Position numbers and translations under genes: made by a program. From NCBI GenBank assembly GCA_018907035.1, contig JACCIC010000048.1, positions 3,057,501 through 3,121,500 of the forward strand: DNA of 64,000 nt, in the 5' to 3' direction. The stretch is from Sycobia sp. Sy_11 (Eukaryota > Arthropoda > Insecta > Hymenoptera > Epichrysomallidae). Below, one piece after another: positions 46,547 through 56,922 of this stretch (its first letter is position 1; each line of letters starts with the position of its first letter). A model generated the notes under the pieces. That model did not search any database. It was not told where the DNA came from and saw only the letters and a program-made list of their open reading frames with translations.

Positions 46547-47118
46547 TAAAGCCGTATTTAATACACATATTTAATACTCAAATTATGTTTAGTATGATTT
46601 GGCATACAAAACCATTTTATAAGAGAAAACCGAGAAAGAAAGAAAGAAAGAGAGTGAGAGAGAGACAGAGAGAGAGAGAGAGAGGCATTTTTTCCCAACT
46701 AAGAGAAAATAAAATTTACAAAAATCAAAAGATATCTATAAGGTGTGAGAGTAATGTTAGATTAACCTGAAGAGCAAAAAACGCAATGCCGACTAACGTC
46801 ACACCTCCGATACGAATCCCAAAGTTGGATATGAACATTCGTTTGAGCTGGTTTGGTATTAATACTTTAAGCGGACTACTTTGACTTGATGTTCGTGATT
46901 TAAGACGCGATCTACTGGACGCTGGTGAAACTGATTGTTAAAACCATTAACTTAATTTATTGAGGAAAGTTAAATGATTTTCAATAGAAAACATAGCCTA
47001 TGTCCTTCCCAAGATAATATAGAATCTATATAACAAATTTCAGAACAATCGATTCAGTAGTTTTTTTCGGTTATTGTGTAAAAACAAAAACACGTTTTGT
47101 CTTTATGAATTAGTATGA
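46345..47118 (-). mobile_element. non-autonomous Helitron, both ends present, 774 bp
   Basis: The minus strand begins TCATACTAATTCATAAAG and ends with hairpin CTCGGGCGAAGCCGAG, then ACGGGGATG and CTAG, followed by T. The interior keeps the family order: AGTATGATTTGGCATAC, GA tract, CAGATTAACCTGAAGA, CAAAGTTGGATATGAACATT and CGCTGGTGAAACTGATTGTT. The sequence between the TA tract and the 3' end is shorter than in the 20.3-kb copy. This copy shows the uninterrupted target of the LOA-like insertion at 22767. There is no coding capacity. Confidence 0.82.
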
Positions 47119-47156
47119 GTATGATATGATATGATATGATATAATATGATATGATT

Positions 47157-47193
<37 letters not shown>
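47119..47193. repeat. TATGA and TA microsatellite next to a Helitron 5' end
   Basis: A short TATGA tract followed by about 17 TA units, abutting the TC end of the Helitron, as at 21461 and 28376. Confidence 0.9.
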
Positions 47194-47195
<2 letters not shown>

Positions 47196-47685
47196 TTACA
47201 ACTAAAGAACCAGCAAGATTATAGCAGTTAGCTTGGTTTCAATATTGACCTAGCAATAAAATTGTTTCCGGCTAATTATTAATTTAGTATTACGTATAAC
47301 GAATTAACTTTTTACTTCTTCAAAAATGAACTTGAAAAACTGAAAATATGTCGAAAAATAATAGCAAAACAAATTACATGACTGTATAATTATACATTTT
47401 GTATTATAATTTAATTGTACTTTTGTCGAATGCTTATATACAAATTAATAAATATTTTTTCGTTGGTCTTACAGTCCAATCAAATCAATCTCAAACAATA
47501 AGTAACAATATCAATACACATCTAAATTAACATTAATACATCAATACACAAAAATAATAAAAGCACAAATAAAAATTAAAAATTAAATTAAAAATTATAA
47601 TGACAGTCAGACTGTCCTTATTTACAATCACCCCCGTAGACTAATCTGAAAATAAACCCTTACCTAATTGAAGATTCATTCCAAC

Positions 47686-47714
47686 GTTTCGAGCTCGCCA
47701 CGGCTCCTCATCAG
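47686..47714 (-). other. hammerhead-ribozyme-like core motif, possible Penelope-like relic
   Basis: On the minus strand CTGATGA (47708-47714) is followed by GGAGC, an 8-base loop, GCTC and GAAAC (47686-47690). The strand therefore shows the two conserved hammerhead boxes separated by a 4-5 bp stem II. Penelope-like elements are known to carry hammerheads. I could not place a convincing cleavage site or stem I, so this may be a decayed ribozyme or chance. A 15-base palindrome GACAGTCAGACTGTC lies at 47602-47616. Confidence 0.3.
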
Positions 47715-47777
47715 GGACTAAACTAAACTTATATTCTAATCAACACACACACACGCACATACACACCCACACACATA

Positions 47778-48030
47778 CTAGCTTCCCCGTCTCGACTTCA
47801 CCCGAGATAATAATTTAACGGATTTCTTAAACAGTTCAATAATATCTATACAAGTATTACCCTATGTCATACATTTATATTCTTATAGATAATTTTATCT
47901 ATCGTTATTTCCGTATAAAAAGTTCCTATCTTAAAGTTCGTTTCACAAAGGTAGTATTTCACAGATAATTTTTTCTGTCAGTACCTGCAATTAAATATTC
48001 ACGGTATTTAATTTAAAATAGGAAAACACA
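47778..48030 (-). mobile_element. Helitron fragment, 3' end
   Basis: The plus strand begins CTAGCTTCCCCGTCTCGACT and continues CCCGAGATAATAATTTAACG. Similarity persists in pieces to CACGGTATTTAATTT at about 48000. It is the fourth CTAG|T terminus in the window. Confidence 0.65.
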
Positions 48031-48271
48031 ATAATCCTCGGATCCTCGGTCATATTCCATAAATTAGCCTCTTTTTAACTATATTCCTTTTTTCTATAAA
48101 AAAATAACCTAAATAAGGAACATTTTGACAGGAGAGAGCCAACAATTCATTATAACGGGAAATAGAAGGAAATATAGTGATATATTATTTTTTAATAAAT
48201 AATTAAATTGAAATAATTTTATTATATATGAAATTGATTTATAAATTATAAATCATTATAACAATTATTAA

Positions 48272-48411
48272 CCTTTAGATTGCCGGACTGGCTCATATAT
48301 GAGCCACCTGTGACCTTGACAGCTACTCTAGAGATATGAGGTGTTTTTATGTATAAATTTTGCATATCAAAAATATCAATTTATAAGGCAAAAATGCTGG
48401 CAGTCTAAAGA
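48272..48411. mobile_element. 140-bp piggyBac-type MITE
   Basis: TTAA flanks both ends (48268-48271 and 48412-48415). Imperfect inverted ends are CCTTTAGATTGCCGG and TCTTTAGACTGCCAGC (minus strand). Inside the left end is a perfect palindrome, TGGCTCATATATGAGCCA at about 48289-48306. There is no coding capacity. TTAA duplication is the hallmark of piggyBac-type mobilisation. Confidence 0.6.
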
Positions 48412-48592
48412 TTAAATACTATCACTACCTAGCACTATCCATGATCGGCTAATGCACCCTATCCGCACACATATAGGTGCGAAATAATCGGATACGCGAA
48501 GAGTGGTGTAATGTACAAAGTATTGGAGCGCCATGTTACGGACGATTCGAAAGACGTTTTCTTCGTATTATATACACTTACTGTGATCTATA

Positions 48593-49834
48593 CAAGGGTG
48601 GATTGATAAGTTTCCGGCCTGACCAAGAAAAACTAGGTTTTTAAGAATTTTCTTTATTTCTCAACATAATCTCCTCCAAGACTGATACATTTCTCATTGC
48701 GGTGTTCTAGTCTAGTAATGCCATCTCTATAGACTGATTCATCAAGCTCGTCAAAACACCCGTTTACAGCTTCGATTACTTCTTCATTGTCCGTAAATCT
48801 CTTACCGCCAAGCCATTTTTTGAGGTTAGGAAACAGATAATAGTCATTCGGGGCTAGGTCTGGTGAGTAGGGAAGGTGCCGCATCAATTCAAACTTCAGA
48901 TCGTTGATTTTAGCCATCGCAACGATTTCTTCGCCAGATGAGGTCGTTTAATTTTCACTTCGTGGCCCAAACTTTGCAATAAGTCTGCGTACGATTGGCC
49001 AGTGATAGTTTTACCCTTTTCAAGGTAATCAATGTATATAATACCTCTTGCATCCAAACAGTAGCCATAACCTTGTTCGCCGAAAAAATTGTTTTTGCCT
49101 TCTTTGGAGTTGGTTCCCCTGGGCCAATCCACTGTTTAGACTGTTTTTTGGTTTCAGGAGTGTAGTGGTAGACCCAAATTTCGTCAAAGGTTACGAATCG
49201 ACGCAAAAATTCGTTTGGATTACGCTTATACAACGCCAAATTGGCGGTGGAAATCTTCTTTCAGATCAATTTTTGGTCGACTGTTAGCAAACGCGACACG
49301 CATCTTGCACAAAGCTTTTCCATATACAAATGTTGGTGCAAAATATTTTGTACACGTTCATATGACATCTTACAGGTCTCAGCTATCTCACGCACTTTTA
49401 ATCAGTGGTTTTTCAGTACTATTTGATGGATTTTTTCGATCATATCTGGAATTGTGACCTCAATGGGGCGTCCTGAGCGAGGCTCATCAGAGGTGCTCAC
49501 ACGACCCTTTTTAAACTCGGAAACCCACTGCTTAACGGTTGAATATGATGGGAAGGATGTCCTCAGTGTTGAGTCCATCTCTTCTTTAATTTTCTTCTGC
49601 CTTAACCCCTTCAAATAAAAGTATTTGATGACAGCACGATTTTCCAGCTTTTCCATTTGTACGAAGAACACAGAGGCGTCTTGTTCAGCGTGCTCTCAAA
49701 CCTAAACTAACATGGCGATCGCACTGAAACTATAGCTACAAGCTATCTAAGGATGGTGCTATAGAATGCCACCTCAAGGTAGGCCTAGTGGTGCGATCTC
49801 TTGGTCAGACCGTAATCTTAGCAATCCACCCTCG
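48593..49834 (-). mobile_element. irritans-type mariner, defective copy C
   Basis: Flanked by TA at 48591-48592 and 49835-49836. The terminal repeats read AAGGGTGGATTGATAAG and CGAGGGTGGATTGCTAAG. It matches copy D (55678-56920) in inverse orientation and shares its lesions. Similarity to copy D continues 119 bases beyond the right terminal repeat but stops at the left terminus. Confidence 0.9.
48654..49656 (-). pseudogene. mariner transposase pseudogene, copy C
   Basis: Read from the ATG at 49656, the protein is broken by a TGA after the N-terminal 84 or so codons (IHQIVLKNH, stop). A further TGA near 49265 is absent from copy D. Frameshifts follow near the ATVWMQEVLYT stretch. The first catalytic region is present (FVTFDEIWVYHY) and the third region is present (YSPDLAPNDYYLF). 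The segment that should carry the second catalytic Asp is deleted, so RPHLAKK is joined almost directly to the KINDLKFELM stretch. It cannot encode an active enzyme. Confidence 0.88.
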
Positions 49835-49953
49835 TATAATAAGTATTTCACGGACTTTTTTTCTCTCTTATATATGTATAAAAGAGACACACCACTCTGT
49901 CCGTCAGATGTATACGGTCTATTATAAAGATTTTCCTTCTTCATATTCAATAG
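49835..49953 (-). repeat. one-sided flank shared with mariner copy D
   Basis: These 119 bases are the exact reverse complement of 55559-55677 as far as I can see by eye. They start right at the terminal repeat, and similarity ends at CTATTGAATATGAAG on the D side. No shared flank exists at the other end of the two mariners. Confidence 0.85.
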
Positions 49954-50542
49954 AAAAAAATAACAGGTCCCGTGAACTAAATAATTCAGGATAAAATAAA
50001 GATTACCAACCTTGATTGAAGATGACGCTGAAAGAATTCAGCCCAACACAGAAAGAAAGCAAGCACCTTCCTGGATCTCACTATTTTGAGCTACTTTGAA
50101 GTCCATTCTTCGCTTCAAATTTCCGAATTCGCAGATGTACTTGAAATCGTGTTACGACTATATTTTACCACAAATCTTAACACACACGCGGAATAACTGC
50201 GAGAAATAAAAAAATTACTAAATATATATTTAAAAAAAGACCTGGGCACACGTGAACTTGTTAACAAAAATTTTATTATATATAATTATATATTGGACTA
50301 TACCTCATCTCCTTTCTCTCTCCCTCTTTTCCATTTTCCCTCCTTGTTTCACTTTCCTAAAATTTGTATTTATTAATATCCATTTCGGAAGAACACGTAC
50401 AGGTAACCTTACTCTGTACCTATTACACCTCCCTTCCAGACGATGCGTACACCACGGCAAGTGTACAGTTAATTACAACGACATAATAACAAGAAACAAC
50501 AAAATTTTATCTCTGCTATTAGGTGCCCTGCTATACGTTGAG

Positions 50543-50577
<35 letters not shown>

Positions 50578-50639
50578 ACTCCCAGAGCCGTTTTATTTAA
50601 TCACCTTTGAGGATCCGAGGTATTTTCCTTAGTATCCTA
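49954..50639. other. no gene seen, possible edge of a retroelement
   Basis: AT-rich with a TC-rich tract (about 50308-50345) and a GA microsatellite (50551-50578). The 126-codon plus frame at 50252-50632 reads through these low-complexity parts and is not a gene. Parts may belong to the 3' LTR region of the minus-strand Gypsy remnant to the right, but no second copy is available to show it. Confidence 0.45.
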
Positions 50640-51073
50640 TGGACCTCACGAATTGGACATGTGTCCTCTTTCATGACTCAGGGATATCCGCAGAAAAAGT
50701 ACCGGTGATGTTAGCCGTATCGTCCTGCAGGATCAGGGACGTATTACGACCGCAAGTCCTGTACCGGTAGTGATGGTGTCATCTTTTTATTTTTAGATAC
50801 CTTAGATACCCGCGATCGAGCCTCAGTCTTATTTCGACTGCTCAACAGACTTTTTTGTCGACCAGCAGGGCCAGTGCTAGTACACTTCGAAGTCCTTCCA
50901 CCACGAGTCCCCTCGGGTCATCAAACTGCATTTGTACGCAGCCGTTAATCCGCGATTAACTCTGCGGAATCCCAAAGACGAGTGCTACGATGAGCTTCTT
51001 CATCTTATCTTTTTTCCGGTGCTGCCAGCCTAATCTCAGGAACGCCTCCTGAACTTTGTCCGACTCCTATAGG

Positions 51074-51322
51074 TCAATCAACCCCTTGTGTGATAACTTG
51101 ACGGACTTTCTTCTCACTGCTGGATCGATCTTGAAACTCCTCAAGGTCAATGACTTTAGTTTCTACCTTCTTAGCGATATCAGCCTTGGCTTTGTAATCA
51201 ACCAAGTCTTCAAAGAAGAGTCGCTCCAAACGTTCGAGTGGAGTCACCCTTGAAAGAGGTGCTCTTGAAGCTTCATGCTTTCCGGTACCCGAATCTTCTG
51301 CTTCAGGGGAATAGAAGAGCAA
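51074..51322 (-). pseudogene. C-terminal coding remnant of the Gypsy element
   Basis: An 82-codon open piece, charged and helical (LERLERLFFEDLVDYKAKAD), lies downstream of the integrase fragment on the same strand. I do not recognise it. By position it is a pol C-terminus or a third ORF of that element. Confidence 0.35.
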
Positions 51323-51689
51323 CCAAAGTCTGACGATTACTCAATTCGTACGTCACAACCTCCCAGCTCGTACGTATTAGCCCTCTTTTTTCCTACTATA
51401 AGAAAGAGATCTGCGTACTTTGGCGCTAATTTCGACACGACTTCTTGAGCGGATGAGGATAAGACACGGTTCTTCTTCCATTACAAATCAACTATTTGAT
51501 ACGGAGAGGAACGTAGTCTGGCATCATAATATTCAGCCTGACGACACTGTTGTCCTTGTATCTGTATCTTAACGATCTCTTGCAGCTCTTGCAGCTTAAA
51601 TCTTTCGAATTTCGTTAGCTAGGCACTAGGAATCCTGGCTGCGGTTCCTAGCGAAGTCAACTCTACCATAATTTACTAAAACCGGACAG

Positions 51690-52092
51690 TATTAAGCAGA
51701 GCTATTTGGCGTTGTATACAATGAGAAATTCAACTCGAAGAGTTTTTCGTACCACTTATTATGGAACCTTTCAACGAACCCCACAAAGCGGGTTTTCATT
51801 GTTGACCCTCTCCATTGGATTAGTCTGTGGATTGTATAGCGGTGAAAAAATAGAGAATACCTGCCTCCACCAAATAATCATCAATTATACGATTTTTAAA
51901 TTCTGTGCCATTATCCGACCGGAATATCTCTGGTGCGCCGAATTCGACTATGATACACTCTTTAATTTCTTTGAGGATCCATCTGGCATTTGCTTTACAA
52001 ATAGGGGTATATTCTACCCACTGTACAAACAAATTGTAAGTGCAGGTCAACCGGACCTTTATTGGTCGCCTGGCTTTCCATTTCACGAACAC
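51690..52092 (-). pseudogene. Gypsy integrase fragment
   Basis: The open part (51820-52092) contains LFVQWVEYTPICKANARWIL and FGAPEIFRSDNGTEFKN, with the second catalytic Asp (SDNGTEF) intact. The frame then stops at TAG near 51820. In a shifted frame the third catalytic region can be read as NPMERVN with its Glu. The N-terminal zinc domain and first Asp are missing or altered. Confidence 0.75.
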
Positions 52093-52110
52093 TTCGGGCA
52101 GTGATAAGAG

Positions 52111-54216
52111 CGATAATCTAGTTAACCATATTTATAACATTTTATAAGGCCGTCCGGACTTTTCTTTCTGTCCAGAGAATGGCCCTCCGGAGCCATCTTG
52201 GCATGCCTCGGATTGATAATTCTAGATTAATAATTATACAGTTTAGTTATTTAATGTCAGAAATTACACAAATCTAGTACGTATTCACCAGATGGCCAAA
52301 ACTAAATAACGAGAAATATAATGAAAAAAGAGTAAAAAACGTTACCTCATAATAAATTTAATATAATAAAAGATTTTTACATAAAACTTTCTTTGAATCG
52401 TAGTATAACGGAATAGCTTTCTATTAAGCATAAACAGAAGTAATATAATGGTTTAATATTGACGCAATAATTATTTGAAAATCTTGCCACCCAATATCAA
52501 AGAATATATAACACGATAGTTTAGAAGCTGTAGTACCCATACTTGCCTTCGCAACTTGTAGCGCAAACACGCTCCTTGATTATAAAATAACGAAAGTATT
52601 ACATAATATAGTTTGTTATAATTCAAACCTCAAATTTTTTAAGATCATAATACAAATATAATATACTTCTAACAGTGATATCTAATAATACTATGTGTAA
52701 CTTATTGAGTAAAATTCAAGCGATTAAATAAGAAAGAAGCATAAATGTTTGAAATTTTTGAATATAATGTGGGTTACGTAGGCTACATCGGTATCATCAA
52801 CGTGGAACTTTATTGTTTTAATATACTTCTACATACTTGAGAGTTCTGATAATTGATATTTAGCTTGTGTAGATGAAATATGATATAAAAATAAGATTGT
52901 CAGAATTATATCTTATCGTGACTTTGGATGTAAGTTTTTACAACTTTCATGATCGATCCACGCGTTCCTGCACGGTCTAGAGTTCTGACATTCGGTCTAT
53001 CTATGTGTATGATGACAGTAAGTCTTTTACGAAAAAACCTAGTTTGTATTTTATAGTGACCAATTTCGTAACTGTCTTTCCAACTATTTGCTCTATTTTG
53101 AAATAATCAAAGGTAACTATCTCGCTCAGTCTCGATCAAATCCGTCATCGATATAGCTGATCCTCTCCTCTGAAGATGTTTTCCATATGAGACAATATTT
53201 TTTTTTTTAATTTAACGAGGTCGTTTAGACAGGGTGATAACTAAATATTTATTTATTAAATTGACTAAATGTGTCTTCAGCGTATTTATTAGCGTCAGCC
53301 GTCTGAAGGTTGTACGGATCGCGAAGACAATGCGAGCGTTCATGACAGCGAAAATATTTCGAAGTCGTGCTGAAATGTGTAAATGACCATTATTAAACTA
53401 ATTATTAATAGCTACAAGAAATTAGTGTAAAAAAGCTAGTTTTGAAGATTTCAACTATTTCATATAAATTATAAAATATTATTCAGCAAATTGTTTATCA
53501 AGTTGAAACTCAATGTGGATTTAACAAAAATGCTTAATTAAAAACTAAATTTTTACATTTTTACAAGCATAATTTTAATATTACATCTTTCATCCGTCTT
53601 CTAACTTATATTTTTTCAATTATCAGGAGTGGATCCAAATATTTGTTATGGCAGTAGTTATTTCAACGTTCTGATGTATATAATTTAATAAATTTATGAA
53701 AAATTCTTTTTATGATGAGCATACTTCATATTCCATTTTTTATGTTCTAACTCATTTTTTTGTTATTATTTGTAAATATTTGTCGGAATTATTCTTTAGT
53801 AATAAATAAAAATAAAAAATTATCTCCAGTCGGATCTATTGCCCCTCCCTTTGCCTGGATCCACCCCTGATTATATCAACATTTACAATTTTTTAATCTA
53901 TAATTTATTTCATCAAAACCAAAATATTTTTCAATTTTTTAAATTAATTTAATTTTCTTTCACTTTTCATATATAAGCATTTGAAAATAATATTTTAAAT
54001 AATTTGTATTAGTTATCTTGTCCGGAATTGACTGTCATAAATTTTTTTCATTCAATTAAAAATCTGTTGTGGTTGTTTTTTACGTATCTCTGATCGAATA
54101 AGCGAATACAGTTTGCGATGGAATCTGCTTGTGATCAGTTGCGCAGCAACTTATTAGTGCCATAGATTGTCCTTGGACCAAAAAAAGGAATTTAGCTAAA
54201 GGAGTGATTTCTATTA
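52111..54216. other. AT-rich DNA with one MITE, no gene seen
   Basis: No domain-bearing frame. A moderately GC-rich patch at 53280-53360 has no open frame. The only structured feature is the MITE at 53624-53869. Confidence 0.6.
53624..53869. mobile_element. 246-bp MITE, hAT-like ends
   Basis: The left end CAGGAGTGGATCCA and right end CAGGGGTGGATCCA (minus strand) are inverted with one mismatch. ATTAT is repeated directly at 53619-53623 and 53870-53874. CAGGGGTGG-type termini recall hAT elements, but a hAT duplication should be 8 bp and only 5 match here, so the class is tentative. Confidence 0.6.
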
Positions 54217-55502
54217 TTAGGAGTGTGAATAAGTCTTTCCTGTTTTTTGTAAGAGATGGCGCCACCAATACTGTGCGAGTATTCAATGGTTACATATGTC
54301 ATAATCAAAGCTTATTCATATGTTAACAATTCCATACTAACACATTAGTTAAAATTTTTTCGCATCATAAATTTTTGATATCGTGAAAATGTCGAAATTT
54401 GAGCCGAGTCGACGTCATTTGCGGGAAGTTTCACTTTATTGGTTCAATTTGAAGAAATCTGCTGCCGAGACGCATCGATTGCTTCAGGAGGCTTATGGAG
54501 AAGGTTGTGTCGATGATTCAAGTGTTCGCGGATGGTTTCGACGCTTCAAAAGCGGTGATTTCGACGTGGAAGACAAGGAGCGTTCCGGGCGGCCGCAAAT
54601 CTTTGAAGATCGAGAATTGGCGACTTTGCTTGATGAAGATTCTTGTCAAACGCAAGAAGAACTTGCTGAAGCATTGGGAGTTGACCGAACAACCATTTCC
54701 AAGCGTTTGAAAGCCATGGGAATGATCCAAAAGCAAGGAAATTGGGTGCCGTACGAACTGAAGCTGAGAGACGTCGAACGGCGTTTTTTCACTTGCGAAC
54801 AGCTGCTTCAGCGACATAAAAGAAAGGGTTTTCTGCATCGTATCGTGACTGGCGATGAAAAGTGGATACGTTACGATAATTCGAAGCGAAGAAAATCATG
54901 GGGACTACCCGGCCATGCATCATCATCGACGGCCAAGCCAAATATTCATGGCGCCAAGCTCATGCTCTGTATATGGTGGGACCAGCTAGGTGTGGTTTAC
55001 TATGAGCTTCTGAAACCGAATGAAAGGATCACAGGCGAGGTCTATCGACGACAATTGATGCGTTTGAGCCGCGCACTGCGAGAAAAACGGCCACAATACT
55101 CCGACAGGCACGACAAAGTTATTTTGCAACATGACAATGCTCGCCCACATGTTGCACCGCCGGTGAAAACATACTTAGAAACGCTCAAATGGGAAGTCCT
55201 ACCCCACCCGCCGTATAGTCCAGACGTTGCTCCGTCTGATTACCATCTCTTCAGATCGATGACGCATGGCCTGGCTGACCAGCACTTCCATTCCTACGAG
55301 GAAGCCAAAAAATGGGTGGATGACTGGATAGAGGCCAAACCGGTCGAATTTTTTCGCAACGGGATTCGTATGTTGCCAGAAAGATGGGAAAAAGTTGTAG
55401 CTAGCGATGGCCAATACTTTCAATAATTCATTTGTAACCATTTTTTCACAATAAAGGCTCAAAATTTGAAAAAAAACGGGAAAGACTTATTCACATACCT
55501 GA
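54217..55502 (+). mobile_element. mauritiana-type mariner, intact copy B
   Basis: A 1286-bp element flanked by TA (54215-54216 and 55503-55504), with terminal repeats TTAGGAGTGTGAATAAGTCT and, on the other strand, TCAGGTATGTGAATAAGTCT. Inverse copy of 37601-38885. It lies 56 bp from the repeat block that contains mariner copy D. No interruptions. Confidence 0.97.
54389..55426 (+). CDS. mariner transposase, 345 aa, apparently intact
   Basis: Same length and motifs as the 37.6-kb copy: WVPYEL, Asp 156, Asp 249, Asp 284 (DD34D) and YSPDVAP. The ATG at 54389 is the first usable start; the frame two codons longer begins with GTG. The two proteins differ at four residues (Lys/Glu twice in the N-terminal half, Pro/Ser near the first Asp region, Ala/Val near the C-terminus), none in a catalytic motif. 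Both genes staying open with so few differences indicates recent activity of the family in this lineage. Confidence 0.95.
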   Translation: MSKFEPSRRHLREVSLYWFNLKKSAAETHRLLQEAYGEGCVDDSSVRGWFRRFKSGDFDVEDKERSGRPQIFEDRELATLLDEDSCQTQEELAEALGVDRTTISKRLKAMGMIQKQGNWVPYELKLRDVERRFFTCEQLLQRHKRKGFLHRIVTGDEKWIRYDNSKRRKSWGLPGHASSSTAKPNIHGAKLMLCIWWDQLGVVYYELLKPNERITGEVYRRQLMRLSRALREKRPQYSDRHDKVILQHDNARPHVAPPVKTYLETLKWEVLPHPPYSPDVAPSDYHLFRSMTHGLADQHFHSYEEAKKWVDDWIEAKPVEFFRNGIRMLPERWEKVVASDGQYFQ

Positions 55503-55558
55503 TAAGTTTCAAATTATTTTTTCCTCAGACACTTACATGCATCTTCACCAATACACAT

Positions 55559-55677
55559 CTATTGAATATGAAGAAGGAAAATCTTTATAATAGACCGTAT
55601 ACATCTGACGGACAGAGTGGTGTGTCTCTTTTATACATATATAAGAGAGAAAAAAAGTCCGTGAAATACTTATTATA
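55559..55677 (+). repeat. one-sided flank shared with mariner copy C
   Basis: Reverse complement of 49835-49953, ending exactly at the TA before the terminal repeat of copy D. It includes GGTGTGTCTCTTTTATACAT and AAAGTCCGTGAAATACTTAT. No reading frame. Confidence 0.85.
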
Positions 55678-56920
55678 CGAGGGTGGATTGCTAAGTTTAC
55701 GGTCTGACCAAGAGATCGCACCACTAGGCCTACCTTGAGGTGGCATTCTATAGCACCATCCTTAGATAGCTTGTAGCTATAGTTTCACTCCGATTGCCAT
55801 GTTAGTTTAGGTTTGAGAGCACGCTGAACAAGACGCCTCTGTGTTTTTCGTAAAAATGAAAATGCTGGAAAATCATGCTCTCATCAAATACTTTTATTTG
55901 AAGAGTTTAACGCCGAAGGAAATTAAAGTAGAGATGGACTCAACACTGGGGACATCCTCACCATCATATTCAACCGATAAGCAGTGGATTTCCGAGTTTA
56001 AAAAGGGTCGTGTGAGCACCTTTGATGAGCCATGCTCAAGACGCTCCATTGAGGTCACAACTCCAGATGTGATCGAAAAAATCCATCAAATAGTACTGAA
56101 AAACCACTGATTAAAAGTGCGTGAGATAGCTGAGACCTGTAAGATGTCATATGAACGTGTACAAAATATTTTGCACCAACATTTGTATATGGAAAAGCTT
56201 TGTGCAAGATGCGTGTCGCGTTTGCTAACAGTCGACCAAAAATTGATCCGAAAGAAGATTTCCACCGCCAATTTGGCGTTGTATAAGCGTAATCCAAACG
56301 AATTTTTGCGTCGATTCGTAACCTTTGACGAAATTTGGGTCTACCACTACACTCCTGAAACCAAAAAACAGTCTAAACAGTGGATTGGCCCAGGGGAACC
56401 AACTCCAAAGAAGGCAAAAACAATTTTTTCGGCGAACAAGGTTATGGCTACTGTTTGGATGCAAGAGGTATTATATACATTGATTACCTTGAAAAGGGTA
56501 AAACTATCACTGGCCAATCGTACGCAGACTTATTGCAAAGTTTGGGCCACGAAGTGAAAATTAAACGACCTCATCTGGCGAAGAAATCGTTGCGATGGCT
56601 AAAATCAACGATCTGAAGTTTGAATTGATGCGGCACCTTCCCTACTCACCAGACCTAGCCCCGAATGACTATTATCTGTTTCCTAACCTCAAAAAATGGC
56701 TTGGCGGTAAGAGATTTACGGACAATGAAGAAGTAATCGAAGCTGTAAACGGGTGTTTTGACGAGCTTGATGAATCAGTCTATAGAGATGGCATTACTAG
56801 ACTAGAACACCGCAATGAGAAATGTATCAGTCTTGGAGGAGATTATGTTGAGAAATAAAGAAAATTCTTAAAAACCTAGTTTTTCTTGGTCAGGCCGGAA
56901 ACTTATCAATCCACCCTCCT
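55678..56920 (+). mobile_element. irritans-type mariner, defective copy D
   Basis: Flanked by TA (55676-55677 and 56921-56922). It is identical to copy C through almost all of its length. Exceptions are a few point differences and a dense cluster of about 27 substitutions between 55787 and 56069. Confidence 0.9.
55856..56858 (+). pseudogene. mariner transposase pseudogene, copy D
   Basis: From ATG 55856 the frame ends at a TGA at 56108-56110, the same stop as in copy C. The next part is open from 56117 to 56557 (VREIAETCKMSYERVQNILH, FVTFDEIWVYHY). Then come the same frameshift and the same loss of the segment holding the second catalytic Asp as in copy C. The last part, 56595-56858 (RHLPYSPDLAPNDYYLF to GGDYVEK), is identical in both copies. 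The N-terminal 84 codons differ from copy C at many amino acids. Confidence 0.88.
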
Positions 56921-56922
56921 AA

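Larger units (their letters stand above)
50640..52110 (-). mobile_element. minus-strand Ty3/Gypsy remnant
   Basis: Integrase core sequence at 52092-51690 is followed downstream by coding-like, stop-broken sequence to about 50640. No gag, RT or second LTR is visible, so only the 3' part of an element remains. It is a different family from the elements at 3.6 and 31 kb. Confidence 0.6.
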
